A model generated the notes under the pieces. It saw only the letters and a list, made by a program, of their open reading frames with translations, had not been told where the DNA came from and did not search any database. The position numbers and the translations under genes were made by a program. Below are positions 11,521 to 23,757 of a stretch of DNA of 64,000 bases, piece after piece; the first letter of the stretch is position 1; the number at the start of each line of letters is the position of its first letter. This stretch comes from Diphasiastrum complanatum (taxonomy: Eukaryota; Streptophyta; Lycopodiopsida; Lycopodiales; Lycopodiaceae): contig CM055110.1 of assembly GCA_029204225.1 (NCBI GenBank), positions 36,226,675 to 36,290,674 of the forward strand, written 5' to 3'.

Positions 11521-12174
11521 GAGTCTTGGGTGGATGTTCTATCACATAGTACTTTCTAGTTCACACCACAGAAACCCGTTTCGAGTTTCTGAAATGGAAC
11601 CTGTACGTTCCGGAATGTCCTGGTACAATAAGTTTTTTCGGTACTCAAAAAAATCAGAAACAACCTGTTCATTCGTTTGTCTTCCTACGGCCACGCCTAC
11701 AAAGAGAGGAGGACTAATACAGGGTGCTGCTACGATGTGGAATCTTCCACTATTGATTAGCTATGATGGACGATCCGTATGACATGTTAGAAAAGTAGTT
11801 GCTTGCTGCCTCTATCCTAAGTACCAAAATTAGTAGAAACCACAAAAGATTCTACATATTATGCTCTGCCTGAACCATGCATCTCGTAATATGTTCCAGA
11901 ACTAGCGAAACTAGGTGTTACGTTGGAACGATGGGTAAAAAACAAGCTTCTATGAGATCAAAGGATTGAAATGATACGTATGTTTAGAAATATAAAAAAG
12001 AAGATTTGACAAGCTTTTTTGGTACGTACTTAAAAAAGGAAAAAAGAAAAAAATTGGTAAGTATTCTGGTCCCACATTTTTGTTCCATAATGATGAAAGC
12101 ATTGGTATTGAGTTCTAAGATGTAGTTATTCTGGTCCCACAGTCTACACTAGTAAGATATTCTATTCTATTCGG

Positions 12175-12235
<61 letters not shown>

Positions 12236-14700
12236 CCAAAAAACGCACTCTACCATAGCAAAACACTCGTTCCACTAAGCCCACAAAACAGCATTTTGAC
12301 AACATTAAGCCTTCGAAACTTGTAGGGCAACTGCCCAAAGTCCAACTGATTCCTTCACAAACCGTCGAAGTAATTCCTTCAAAGAACTAAAATTTCCACA
12401 ATGAGAATTTGTCAAAAATCAGACATGTTATGAAGGATTCATGGGAATTGTTACAAGAAAATCCAAACAGCAATGAATTATCCCCAATCCTGATTAAAAA
12501 AGTTCCAAGAGATCCATGATTGAGGAGATTTCAAGCAACAATGTCAGGCAAGACAGTTACAAGAGAAAACCATAATATCTGCAAAGCAAGAAGGTACGAA
12601 ACCAAATGCTGCAGGCTACATGACGTGATCTTTGGCACCTAGATTTGTAGAGTTCCAACTACCCCTTTCTTCTCAAAGGCCAAGCTGCACACATGTTACA
12701 TTGCCATTACTACACCACTGCCCCCCACAAGCTGAAAATCACAGCGTCTCCTTGAATGCATCAATGAGGTTCCATTCTTGTCGCAGAACAACTTCGCTAT
12801 TCCTCACCCACTCTCATGATCGTATTCACATCCTGCCCTTATCAGAAATGATAACAATAGAAATCTGTTTTTTTGCCTTCTAAATTGAAGAACACCATGC
12901 AATTGAATTAAGGAGCTTAATGGGCATTGTCTTGTTTGAAAGCATATGCCTGATTATCTATCTTACAAATGTGCTGATCCTTTTTTCTCACCATCATCAT
13001 TTTCCAGATCCCTAACAACCTATCTTCAAGAAGGCCAAGATTCCAGGTGGGTTGTTGTGATTGACTCATAAAGATGGTAGAATTCATCCCCTAAGACACC
13101 ATCTCATCAGCAATGAGACCTTTTACCCTGATTGTGGATTCTTTTAGGAGATTTTTTCAGATTCTTTTGTTGGATACAAAGATCATACTTGTTCTTGGAA
13201 CTACCCGAGGGACAAAAAATTGAACCTATACATCAAGGTTGCTTTTGTGTGTACAATGGAGGACTATGGGATGTAGTATGGAATACTTGGATAAATGATC
13301 AATTCTCATGCTTCTTTTCTCACATACACAACTAAATCAAGAATGTGATGAGAGAAGGTAATGTGGGTTCTCTTAGGATGCCACACATGAAAGCCTTGCA
13401 TAGGGGACATCTAGCTACGTTTTAGAAAAAACCAAGGAACATTAAGCCTGTAGGCATATAGGGTTCATTTCCCATATGGACTAGTTAAGTGGAGCCAAAT
13501 ACTCACCTTGTGAGCCTCTTTGGTGGAGGCCAATTCAAGTGACATGGGAGGTTACCTTTGGTGGCAAGCATAAATGCAAGATGTACCCGATACATATTGG
13601 CTTGAGGTTGTTGGTGGGCCTCTCATAGCCACTAAAAGCTCGGGATTTAGGGTGGTTTCAGACTAGTGTCACCCTATGCCTGGCCCTTTGACTTGCAGCC
13701 CATATTTTGAACTTTGGCAAGTGAGTTGACAAGCAATGGATCACCCCCCCTTCCAAACTTGGCTGGCAAGTGCTAAATGAAGGGTCGTAATCTGATTGGC
13801 CAGTTTGAATCCCTATCATGACATTCCGTGGCAAGTCAACATGCCAGGCAGTACTGCCCATACATGGCATGGATCCCATGCCACCTCATCTAGCACATGG
13901 TGGCACTCAAGGTAAGTCTGAAAGCCGAGGGGGGCCATTTTTCCTCCCTAGACCAATGGGAGAACTCCATTTTAAACTTGAAACTTGCCAAACAGTGTAG
14001 TCAGAAAACACCCTTATTATGCAATTCAGACTTTGACTTTGAATGCCCTGACTTGCAAATGCTATGGAGGTTTCATATGTAAGGGCTTTAAGTGTGAGAA
14101 GTAAGTACAATTCTTCATAACAACCTAAGCTCCATTTGAAACCACCTTAAGGGTGGTTTAGATTGGTGTGCTCAATAAGTCTCTTGTTTAATTGGAGGCT
14201 TGTTGTTGTCTAAAGTTGATAGAAGGCCTCTCCACCTTTTAGTGTGTCAAAGTCACACTTGAGTTGCCACCCACCATGTAACAGAGGAGGTGGCACGGTC
14301 CCTTTGCCACATAGGGGCAACTCAAGGTGGTTTTAATACTTGGGGACATTGCCCATCAAGTTGAGTTGCTAGGGACAACAATATATATCTAATGAGCAAG
14401 ACTTGGTTTGATTTTGGACTAAAATATACAAGCATTGATGGTGTATAACTAATACCAATTCAAATTGCTATAAGCTTCATTCATCAAAACAAATGTGAAA
14501 GTAAACTAGTAGTACGAAAACCTTCATGGAAGCAACAACGAAGTATTAGTTCTAGAATGGACTTAGCTGAATCTTGATCTAGGCTATTTTCCTAGTAAGC
14601 ACATCTCAGAGACAATCCGAGTATCTATGGAGGCAGCATCTATGCTCATATCCTTTGAACATACTATTATGAGCATGTACAATATGGCTCTTGTATTCAA
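11521..14700. other. Non-genic region with a CT microsatellite
   Basis: No supported gene. It contains a (CT)n run at 12177-12232 and a perfect 8-bp-stem hairpin at 14139-14159 (AAACCACC, 5-base loop, GGTGGTTT). A stretch around 11575-12060 has short inverted motifs (GTTTCG..CTG..GGAAC at 11580-11604 against the reverse complement near 11900-11935) that could be ends of an old DNA transposon. Open frames at 12632-12883 and 13658-14110 show no domain. Confidence 0.5.
12177..12232. repeat. (CT)n microsatellite, 56 bp
   Basis: Uninterrupted CT dinucleotides. Confidence 0.97.
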
Positions 14701-15347
14701 GTGTCTTAGTTGTTGATGCAAAAATTGGGCACTAAAATTTCTCACATTTGTTGTAAGTGCATAATCATGGCTCAAGATATACAAATTTCCTACTCTGTTT
14801 GCAGAGAGGATTTCACTATGGAGCCAAACCGCCCAACCAAACCTAGATCAAACCTGGATCTAGCCCCCATAATCATGGCTCAAGATATACAAATTTCTTT
14901 CTCTGTTTGTAGAGAGGATTTCACTATGGAGCCAAACCGCCCAACCAAACCTAGATCAAACTCGGATCTAGCCCCCAAGCCATGCCATGTGAAAGCTAGA
15001 GTAGAAGAGAGAAACTGGTAACCTAAGCCCAATATGTTGACGGGAGATTCCCTACCTCATTATATAAAGAGTAGAGTCATGTGCATGAACCCATGCAATC
15101 CCCATGCAGGTCAACTATAAATAGGTCTCATCTCTTCATGCAGTCCTCTTGCCTATATCTGTCACACGTACATGCAATACTCCATATGTCTCAATTACAG
15201 TGTTGTCTGGGTCCTCTCAAGGTAATTAGTCACAAACAGGCCTCAATGTGGAATTAAATCTCGGCGTGAACAATAATCTCGAATATTGGAGGGCTAGTCT
15301 ACCATATTAGGACTATTCCATGTCCTTAGCTGAATATGGCCATAACA
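14700..15347 (-). repeat. LTR of a second short-element family, minus orientation, with internal tandem duplication
   Basis: The right end reads ..GGCCATAACA (reverse of TGTTATGGCC) and is followed by a minus-strand polypurine tract and the motif for GAGGACAGAAT (15348-15385), as in the TRIM-like cluster at 2 kb. The body from about 14940 to 15130 is the reverse complement of 50931-51190. A minus-strand TATA box lies near 15060-15068. A 108-bp unit is tandemly duplicated (14761-14868 and 14869-14976). Confidence 0.65.
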
Positions 15348-16200
15348 TTCTTCCTCTCTTAAACTGATTCTGTCCTCAAAATGGGAAAAAGAAGACATGA
15401 AATTATCCCATAAGCTTTCAACTTTTAACCAGGAATGATTATCCTTAGTCTGATCTTTTTCCTTTTGAATAAGTACTCAGAGTCGCAATAATTCCACAAT
15501 TGCTTGACTCTATACAGGAATACCAACTCAAAATCCAAAGATACACTAAGCAATAATATTCAAAACTCCAAATAAAAGTTCATCACCTTCATGTAATCCT
15601 AATTACACGAACTTCTGGGTGAATTAACACTTTATTTCATAGATCAATTCCAAAAGCTAAAGAAATTTCATTGTTCAGATAGACTAAATTTCATTCACAA
15701 TTTCTTATAGATAATAGTGCTACTTGGTACAAATGTTCTTAAAATATCCAAATATTCTAAAATAATTCAATCAATCAAAATCTCTAGGAGATCCATTAAG
15801 TCTCAGACAATTATGACTCAATCCAGAGTACTGCAGTTACTCTAACAAGTTAATAGCCCCATTTCTAGCATCACATGCAAGAAATCAACAATCTATTTGT
15901 ATCTCAATAGATTTATCAATCTCCTATAAATCCGGAGATCGAGATTGAAGTTTATACTCAAGCACACATATAGACTACAATTGCTTAACGAGAAATGCAT
16001 GTGAGATCCATAGGACTCAATAAAATACTAGAGTAAAGATATCTACACTTCCAAAGTGCTAATCTGAAATATGAACTCAATTTGTAAACTGTGAATTACT
16101 CAATATACTTAATAATCAACTACTACTCAAATTAATTGCTAATGATTCATAAATCTCAAATGTCCAGGCGTAAATCTTAATTATACATGTATAACACCAC
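15348..16200. other. AT-rich stretch, no gene
   Basis: After the polypurine-like tract, no coding motif is seen up to the truncated copia pol. The missing reverse transcriptase and RNase H of that element should have lain here, and no trace of either is readable. Confidence 0.55.
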
Positions 16201-16232
16201 ATTTAGATTCTTATCCAAATCAAGCCTCGGTC

Positions 16233-18297
16233 TCACCTCTTCTTGAATAGCATCAAGATTGATGATTGTAGATCTTGCATGAGTCTCTTTATTTGTGCAT
16301 CATCCAAGTTAAACTTCTGATTTTCATGGAAGATCACATCTCTACTAACAACATTTTTGTCAGTAGAGGGCAAATAAATCTTGTATGCTTTTTTAGTGGA
16401 TACATATCCTACAAAAATTCCTTTTACTGCACTAGGATCTTCCTTCTTCCTAGTTTCTAGAGGCACATGCACAAAGCATACACAGCCAAAAATCCTAAGA
16501 TGATCTACCTTAGGCTTTTTCTTATACAACATCTCAAATGGTGTCTTTCCTCCTATTGCAAGATTTGGAAGCCTATTACAAAGATAGTTTGCAAATGCAA
16601 CTGCCTCTCCCCAAAATTCTTTAGGTAGAGAAGCTTCTAGCCTCATGGCTTTTGCAAATTCACACAAAGTTCTATTTTTTCTCTCAGCAACTCCATTTTG
16701 TTGAGGAGTATATGAACAAGAAAACTCTCTTTGAATACCCTCTCTCTCACAAAAGTCTTTAAACTTATTGGAAGTGTATTCTCCTCCACTATCACTTCTT
16801 AAAGCTTTTAACTTGAAAGGAAACTACTTCTCTACATAATCTTTGAAAGTAAGAAAGCCATCATAGACCATGGCTTTTGAAGACAGCATATAGATCCAAG
16901 GATATCTTGTATAATCATCTACAAAAGAGACAAAATAGTTGGCTCCTCCTTTGCTCTTAGTTGATGAGAAATGAACATCAGAGTGTACAAGCTCAAATGG
17001 TTGCTTTTTGTCTACTTGATTTAAGAAAAGGCCTTCTGTGTGACTTTGCCAGCGCACAAGCTTCACAAGGTAGAAGCTCATTTGACAATGTCTTTGGTAG
17101 ACCGACAACTTTTCCTTCTTTGACCATAGATTGCATGGCTTTGAAATTGGGATGACCCAATCTCTTGTGCCACAGATCCTCCTTTAGAACCTTGGTCTCA
17201 TAAGCAATATCTGAAATGTTAGCACTCTCCCTAGAATCTAGTTTGTACAGCTTACCAATTCTAGATCCTTTAGCAATAACTTCATTTTCTCTTGAGATTA
17301 TACACTTGTCAACTTGAAACTTGACATCCAATCCACTATCAAACAATTGTCCTACACTAATGAGATTCTTGGTCAATCTAGGTACATATAGTACATCATG
17401 TAAGCAAAAAGATTGATGATGATGCATGCAATGAAATACTACCTATTCCCTCAATTCTACACTCTACATCATTAGCAGTATAGATTGATCTTTTTGCACC
17501 TAGATATGGCATGAGATTAGTGAAAGAGTTCCTAGAACTATACATATGGGAACTAGCCCCACTATCTATCCACCAGACTTTTTCATTCTTAAAAGGAAAA
17601 GATGAGAAAGTAGACATCATCAATGAATCCTCTCTTTCACTCTCTACACCCTCACACTCATCCTCATTAGTAAGGTTAGCTTGCTTAGTTTGGTTCTTCT
17701 TCTTGAAACAGTTTGATGCATGGTGTCCTTTCTTGCCACAGAAAAAACACTTGAATTTTGACAGCTTCTTCTTGCCATTGGATGTTGCAGCTTGTGAGGA
17801 CTGATCCTCACCACCTTTTTTGGCTCTGTTCTTCTTGAAGTGTTGTTGTCCTTTGCCCTTGCCTCTTGACTTGTCTATGATGAAGAGTGCTTTTCCATCT
17901 CCACCATCTTTCAATGAAAGTCTATTGATCCTCAGAATCTTGTTCTCTTGCCTACTTTCTTCAGCATTGAGAACACCTTGCAGTGTCTCCAAGGATGGAA
18001 GATCCTCCATGACAGCTTAAGTTAGCACAATATTGTCATACTCATCTCTAAGTCCATTTAGGACTACTTGAACAAGTTCAGTGTTCTTAAGAGCATCACT
18101 AATACCAGCTAACTCTTGATGAAGATCCTTAACTCTCATGACATATGATGAAGCACTCTCATCCACTCTCTGATAACTAAGAATTATTTGGTTTCTAAGT
18201 GTAAGAATAATGATTCCATTCTGATCTTCCACATTGCATAATTGGAAGATGTTAATCTCTCAATGTGTTTTAAGAAATGTGAACCAGACGAAGACAT
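16233..18297 (-). pseudogene. Ty1/copia gag-protease-integrase, truncated and frame-shifted
   Basis: A minus-strand copia polyprotein. Gag starts at 18297 (MSSSGSHFLKHIERLTSSNY) and has UBN2-type blocks (QRVDESASSYVMRVKDLHQE). A CCHC knuckle CFFCGKKGHHASNC (about 17690-17750) fits CX2CX4HX4C. The protease WWIDSGASSHM (about 17545-17575) keeps the Asp-Ser-Gly triad. GAG-pre-integrase follows (WHKRLGHPNFKAM, CEACALAK), then an integrase core with the first catalytic Asp (ELVHSDVHF), the DSGGEY block (about 16770-16800) and AERKNRTLCEFAKAM, ending with the SRDVIFHE block at about 16315. Reverse transcriptase and RNase H are absent. Frameshifts occur near 18235, 18012, 17400 and 16820-16700. The element's LTR and primer site lie at 19062-19712. 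Confidence 0.88.
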
Positions 18298-19061
18298 CTT
18301 CTTCGTGAGAAATTCTAGTAATGATAAAAAAATGGAGTTGAAAGGATGTTGCTTGCTATCTCAATCTAGGATCTAACACAGATGTTGATCCACCCTATGA
18401 AATCTAGCAACAGATGTGAGAACAAATTCTCAATATAGAAAATCAATCTATTTTGAATTTGGATCTTGCTTCAGTCACAAAAGAAGAAGCACATGCAAGC
18501 AAGAAGTCTATCTCTCCCACGAGTTTCAAAGTACTGATAGACTCTCTAGGAAATTACTTTCAGCTGAAACACAGTAATATGTGTGAAATGAAAAGTCTAA
18601 GACCTCATAACACTCACTTCTATCCAATTCTACTTGATTGACAGTGAAAATTGATGAAATTGGTGAAAAAAATAAATGTGTGCTCACTTTGGCATATCCC
18701 ACGAGTTGAGTACTCTCTCAAACTCTCTGATTGCCTAAAACTCTTTAAAAACAATTCAAATTGATTTAGAAACAAGAGCAACACATTCTACTCTCCAATA
18801 CCTATCCAACAAGCTATAGAACATCAAATTTGGATCATTCCTTGAGAAGTAGCACTCATTAATGAGGGCTGATTTCACACGTGTGAGCTCTCTGTCCGTA
18901 CAAAGCTCCGCTGGATCAGATCAGCCTTGATTTGATCCACTTATGATCCACAGATTGCTTGTAAAGCTCAGCGAGTTTGAATCCCTCTCCAAAATCTGAG
19001 TTCCTGCAAGCAAAAACATTGATGATCTGATGTATACACCCTCACCTCTTCAAAGCATGAA
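18298..19061 (-). other. Untranslated leader of the copia element
   Basis: This is the non-coding stretch between the primer binding site and the gag start. It contains no long frame on the sense strand. Confidence 0.6.
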
Positions 19062-19073
19062 GCTCTGATACCA
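19062..19073 (-). other. Primer binding site of the copia element
   Basis: The plus strand reads GCTCTGATACCA, the reverse complement of TGGTATCAGAGC, and abuts the LTR directly. Confidence 0.9.
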
Positions 19074-19712
19074 TGTGAAGTTTTTAGCACGTGTGAACTT
19101 CACCACACACCCTACAGGATCTTACTGAGGTGTTGTGATTGCACAAGATTGATCAAAGAACAGTATGCTTGAAAAATCTAAGGCAAGAGCACAATGGCAT
19201 ACATCTAATGAAAAAATCTAACTCTTCACTATGAGAAATGAATGTCAGAAATAATTCTTCTAAGTGTTCAGTATGGGAAAAAGAGGCTGCTCTCGGGTAG
19301 AGAGAGAAAATCAAACATAGAAAACTCGAGTAGAGAGAGAATGAGTCCAAAACACCAAAATCTCAATATTCACAATGTGGCAAAACATGCCCAGCTTTTC
19401 CTACATGAGAGAGACTCGAATTCCTACATTGGAGTTGCATGGAAAGTCCACTTAACTGAACTAATTCACCTACCATAGATCCACATGTGTAATTGCATGC
19501 ATGTATGTTGCATGTACTGCATGTCAACTCATAAAACTGCCTAGACATGTGTAGATCACTGAAACTACTTTGCATGTTGCATGCACTGATTGCATGTGGC
19601 TTGCATGCATACAGTAAAATTTTGCATGCTATCTAAACATCTGCATGTCATCATAATTGAACTATCTAACTCAAATCCGAGCTACACTAGAAGGATATGT
19701 GCTCAATTCACA
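19074..19712 (-). repeat. 5' LTR of the copia element (639 bp)
   Basis: On the minus strand it starts TGTGAATTGAGC (19712) and ends ACTTCACA (19074), giving TGTGAA..TTCACA inverted termini next to the primer site. The gag follows on the same strand. No matching 3' LTR is present in the window, consistent with loss of the 3' half. Confidence 0.75.
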
Positions 19713-20520
19713 CTCCTTTTATGTACAACATGAATTTTAGTGGAAATCACCATGGACATGACCCCAAAATCGAGATAGGAAGATAATATTTCAATAATCT
19801 TCACAGGCTTTGCCTTTTGCCTTGAGGTTGATAAACTGATCTTCAATGAAGATGACATCCCGGCTAACGAATATCTTCGACTTGATAGGATTGAACAATT
19901 TGTAGGCTTGATCTGAAGTAGTGTAGCTGATGAAAATACATTTAATACTCTGGAAGTCGAGCTTCTTCTTGAGATCATGAGGAATTTGCGCATAAGCAGT
20001 ACATCCAAAAACTCATAAGTTTGATAAAGAAGGTTTGGTACCTGTCCAAACTTCGAATGGTGTTTTGTCTTAGAGACCTTTAGTAGGACATCTGTTCTAA
20101 ATATAGTTTGTTGTTGATACAGCTTCAGCTCAGAAGGACTTCGGAAGTATCGCGTGTGATAACATGCACTTTGCCGATTCGGCTAAGGTTCTGTTCTTTC
20201 TCTCAATAGGACCATTTGACTAAGGCGAATAGGAGGTATGCATTGTTGCTCAATGTCGTTGTTAAGGCAGTACTCCTTAAATTCGGTGGAGATATATCCC
20301 CCCCCCCCCCCCCCCCCTTGTCAGACCTCAGTGCTTTGATTCGTTTGCCAGTTTGATTTTCTACATGCTCTTTGAATTGTTTGAACTTGATGAAAGCCTC
20401 TAATTTCTGCTTAATGAAGTAAACAACTGTTCTTCTAGAGAATTTGTCAATAAAGGTAATGAAATACTTTGCATTGGGATTCATTTTGCTGCAAATTCTT
20501 TTGATGGTATCAAAGCCTAA
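19713..20520 (-). pseudogene. Second copia integrase fragment with a poly-G insertion
   Basis: Minus-strand frames read MNPNAKYFITFIDKFSRRTV and IKQKLEAFIKFKQFKEH, then the SDKGGEY block, which is interrupted by 20 G residues. The region after the integrase core continues as DVIFIEDQF-like sequence near 19840. Both ends are cut: it starts within integrase (about 20500) and ends before reverse transcriptase at the LTR boundary 19712/19713. It belongs to a different copia family from the neighbouring element. Confidence 0.75.
20298..20317. repeat. Poly-C tract (20 bp) inside integrase
   Basis: Twenty C residues on the plus strand replace the Gly-Gly codons of the copia integrase DxGGEY motif. 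Length may be imprecise because of sequencing or assembly error. Confidence 0.9.
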
Positions 20521-21649
20521 TCAAAAGTGAGCTTTAGATTTCTAGATTTTGAGTAGAATTGGTTTGCCCTTGCTACTAGATGATAATTTAGACTTTCAAA
20601 TTTGGTTTCTTTTTGATGAAAATATATCAAAGAAGATCTAATTTGTTGAGTTATAGCTTTAGAAACTAAGATTGAGTCACTTTCATTCATATAAACCAAA
20701 TTAGAAAGTCTTGGTGATTTACAATGTTTTAATACCACAATATTCTATATCTATCAATTACAATCTATAATTTTTTGTCTACGAAATCACTTTAGTACTA
20801 ATGATTTCAAAATTAAGCTACTAAAAGAACAAACCTGATGATTGTCATAATAAGTTTGTTCATTTTTTATAGGTGTAGTCATGCATTAGAAGAAGGATTA
20901 TTCTACAAAATCCAATAGTTCATTTTTCGACTTCTATTTCATTACTACTAGTAGATGGAAAACAAAGTGTTGGAAAAGCTTTTATCTAAGAATTTTACTC
21001 TAAGTCTGGTTAGCTGACTTTTGAATTGGGGGGGGGGGGGGGGGGGGGGAGAAAACCATCACACACACCCCTCTTGATGCAAAGTATGAACGACAGTTGA
21101 TCAGAAATGGGGGCAAGTTTAAGGTGACTTGGTTATACTCCAAAAAGATAGGTATGATTAAAGCAAGCCTAGAGATGAATAAATTCTAGAGAGAGAAATG
21201 TGCTTTATCAATTTGGTCTGAGCACTTGTTGTGAGGGAAAGTTCTTGGCTCCCTTTGGAATAACTACGCAACGTCTCTTTATGCCCTCCAACGTACTTAA
21301 ATAAGGATAATAGGCCAACAAGGGCCGAAAGTACACTAATTAAGACTTAACAAGGGCTAGCTATCCTTCAAGATAGTTATGTTTAATTAAGTTAGAGTAT
21401 TTGTCTATAAGTAAGCAAGAGACATTATTTTGAAATTGCAAAGGAGAACTAAGCTTTCTCTTTATGAATGTGAGCTTTGGGATTTCCACTTGCTAGGTCT
21501 CATGTGCCCAATCTACATGAATCCATGTCCTATCCCATCGTTGTAATCATTCGCTCATTTTTAATGTGATTTCATGAAGATCCTTGTGTCTTTTGCTTTT
21601 TGTGGATATGTTTGATGACCTAATTAGTTGTCCTACTATTGGACGTTGT
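20521..21649. other. AT-rich stretch with a poly-G tract, no gene
   Basis: No coding motif found. A 22-base G run lies at 21028-21049. A block at about 21150-21225 (ATGATTAAAG.AAGCCT..GAT.AATAAA..CTAGAGAGAGAAA) matches 33372-33465 and marks an old copy of another repeat. Part of this may be U3 of the LTR that ends at 22256. Confidence 0.45.
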
Positions 21650-22256
21650 CGCATTTGCTTAGTATAAATAGTTGCTCATATTTCTACATTTTATATGTAG
21701 CATTGGTGCGACCAAGAGATCAGAAAGTATTGAATCAAGCTAGCGAGCTTGGACACTCTTGAGCATTCTAGCTCACTTCTTTAGAGTTGGTTAGAGATTG
21801 CTATTGCGCTCACTGCTTATTAGCATTGCACTTAATTCAGACTTTTATTTCACTCAGAGATAGTTTAGAGTACGCGGCTTCGATCCGCAAACTTGTTGTA
21901 CTCATTTACAGCTATTTCATTTCATACTGAATGAATACTATTCTTATTGCATTTAGGTTTGTCTCAGAATGTATGCATTTCAATCATTCTTCGCAACAAA
22001 TTATTTGTCTGATAATTCAATGCTTAAATGTTTGGTTACGTAATCACTGTAATACTAATGATTTCAAAGTTAGTTACTATAAGATCGAACGTGATTTCCA
22101 TCACTATTGTTTTGTTTGAAATTGATAGGCATAGTCATGCATAGAGAAAGAGAAAGATAGTTTATTCCGCTGTGCACAATAAGTTTTCTTTCTTATCATT
22201 CGATTTTTTTTTATTCAATTCTTTTCGACCTATCTTTTGCACACCCCTTTCCAACA
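21650..22256 (+). repeat. Copia LTR (TATA to 3' end), family A
   Basis: A TATA box (AGTATAAATAG, about 21661-21671) is followed by the leader shared with the other family A copies (AGCGAGCTTGGACACTCTTG) and ends ..CCAACA at 22256, abutting a primer binding site. Homologous copies are at 39472-40060 and 60210-60375 (minus) and 42330-42985 and 60388-60620 (plus). The U3 start is not certain. A TGTTGG at about 20967 is one candidate. Confidence 0.7.
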
Positions 22257-22268
22257 TGGTATCAGAGC
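22257..22268 (+). other. Primer binding site of family A copia element
   Basis: A perfect TGGTATCAGAGC immediately after the LTR terminus CCAACA. Confidence 0.9.
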
Positions 22269-22424
22269 ATTGATTCTTCAAGGCCTAATACTATATCAAA
22301 GCGCAAGCTCTTATACTTGATATATTTCACGATATCAAATTATTCTTCGGTTCAAATCAATTTGTTTCAGTATCAGAGACTTTATTTCCACAGCACAATA
22401 TCTCTCTTAATGTTGACAGTTCCA

Positions 22425-22903
22425 GATGGATTTTCAAAGTAAAGTCGATCTTATCGCAGACAACAAGAAGATAATTGAAGAAGTCAAGACACTTCGTCTA
22501 CCTCTTCAACTCATGCTCTATATGTCAACAAGGGCTCAAAATGATAGAAGCTGAAAAGCTTCAAGCAGTCTACATTGAATAAAAAATAGACTCAAAGTCA
22601 AGAACAATTATCGAATCCAAATTCGTCGAAGACGAAGATGTTTTGCAAGTATTGCAAATGCAATAACCATGAGATCTAGGATTGCCGAACTCTCAAAGCG
22701 AAAAATGCAGCCAAGCAACCTGATCAACAAGCAAATATAGTTATAGCATCTCCTGAAGTCGAAATGGACGAAGGCGCTTTTATGGTCAAAGACACATACG
22801 CGAATTCGGATGATTTGTGGTTTTAAAATTTCAGATCTACTCAACATGTGACCAATCATTGTGAGATTTTCCATTCCGATACGTCTTATACCACAAAGAA
22901 ATT
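22425..22903 (+). pseudogene. Copia gag fragment with degenerate zinc knuckle and protease
   Basis: The plus strand reads MFCKYCKCNNHEI, a stop, then DC (22637-22685), a CX2CX4HX4C knuckle with an in-frame TAG. Further on, DLWF, a stop, then NFRSTQHVT (about 22810-22850) lies where copia proteases have WFLDSG.TQH, so the active-site Asp-Ser-Gly is lost. The fragment ends at about 22903, where the start of another LTR family (TTGGATTTATTTTCTCTAG) replaces it. Confidence 0.7.
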
Positions 22904-22955
22904 GTTGGATTTATTTTCTCTAGTCACCTAAATCCCATTTTTAATCTGTGTCTAA

Positions 22956-23757
22956 TGGCTAAAGAATTGTATGATGTTGTTACAGGTGCAAAAGGGAAAC
23001 CCAATGCAGACGACGTAGCAATCGCCAAATGCAAGCTGAAGGATGGAAAGGTTTTCGCGCTGATCATCCTCAACATCACGGATACCCATATCGGCCATGT
23101 ATTCGAGGCTCAGACCTCGAAATAAGTCTAGGACATCTTGAGCACACTATATGAAGTGCGAGATATAGCTTGCAAGCTACATCTCAGGAAGAAAATGGTG
23201 AGCAGAATCACATTAATCAATTCAAGAACCTGCTAAGACAAATGGCCGTTGTCAGATCTATCAGTGACAATCAAAAAGCAGTGATGCAACTACTTACAAG
23301 CTTGCCAAGTTCTTATGACAGTTGGGTGATGATCAGCATGACTCATCTAGAATTGACTCTTTCGAGAGTCATTACTATGTTGTTGTAGGAAGACACGTGG
23401 AGGAACGAAGCCTCAAGTTCCTCAGCTGATTCTCACGCCTTGTACACCAATATGAGCATGACAAAGCAAAAAAAGAAAAAAGGCCCAAAGCAATCAAAGC
23501 CATACCAGAAACCAGCTCAGCACAAGGAACAGTCGAATCCGCAAACAAAGAAGAAGCTATTTTGCAGATACTGCAAACAAAACAACCACGAAATACAAGA
23601 TTGTCGAGTACTTCAAGCAAAGAACAACAGCAAGGGGCAGTTGAATCAAGTGGCAAATGCAGCTGTAGAAGATCCACAGCCTATTCAAGAAGCGGATCAT
23701 GATGCCTTCATGACCAGCCATAAGGAGCATTTGGCGACAGTTCTTGGTTCCTAGATT
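22956..23757 (+). pseudogene. Copia gag with zinc knuckle and N-terminal protease
   Basis: The frame starts MAKELYDVVTGAKGKPNADD (22956) and is broken by a stop near 23122 and a frameshift near 23170. It continues through INQFKNLLRQMAVV and SYDSWVMISMTHLELTLSRV to a Lys-rich linker and the knuckle CRYCKQNNHEIQDC (about 23570-23615), which fits CX2CX4HX4C. It ends with SSWFLDSEATQHMT at about 23730-23780: the protease triad Asp-Ser-Gly reads Asp-Ser-Glu. The copy is inactive. Confidence 0.85.

Noticed and set aside
12632-14110. Several 60-83-codon frames on both strands
   Set aside because: No recognisable domain, no splice context and overlapping opposing frames; judged chance.
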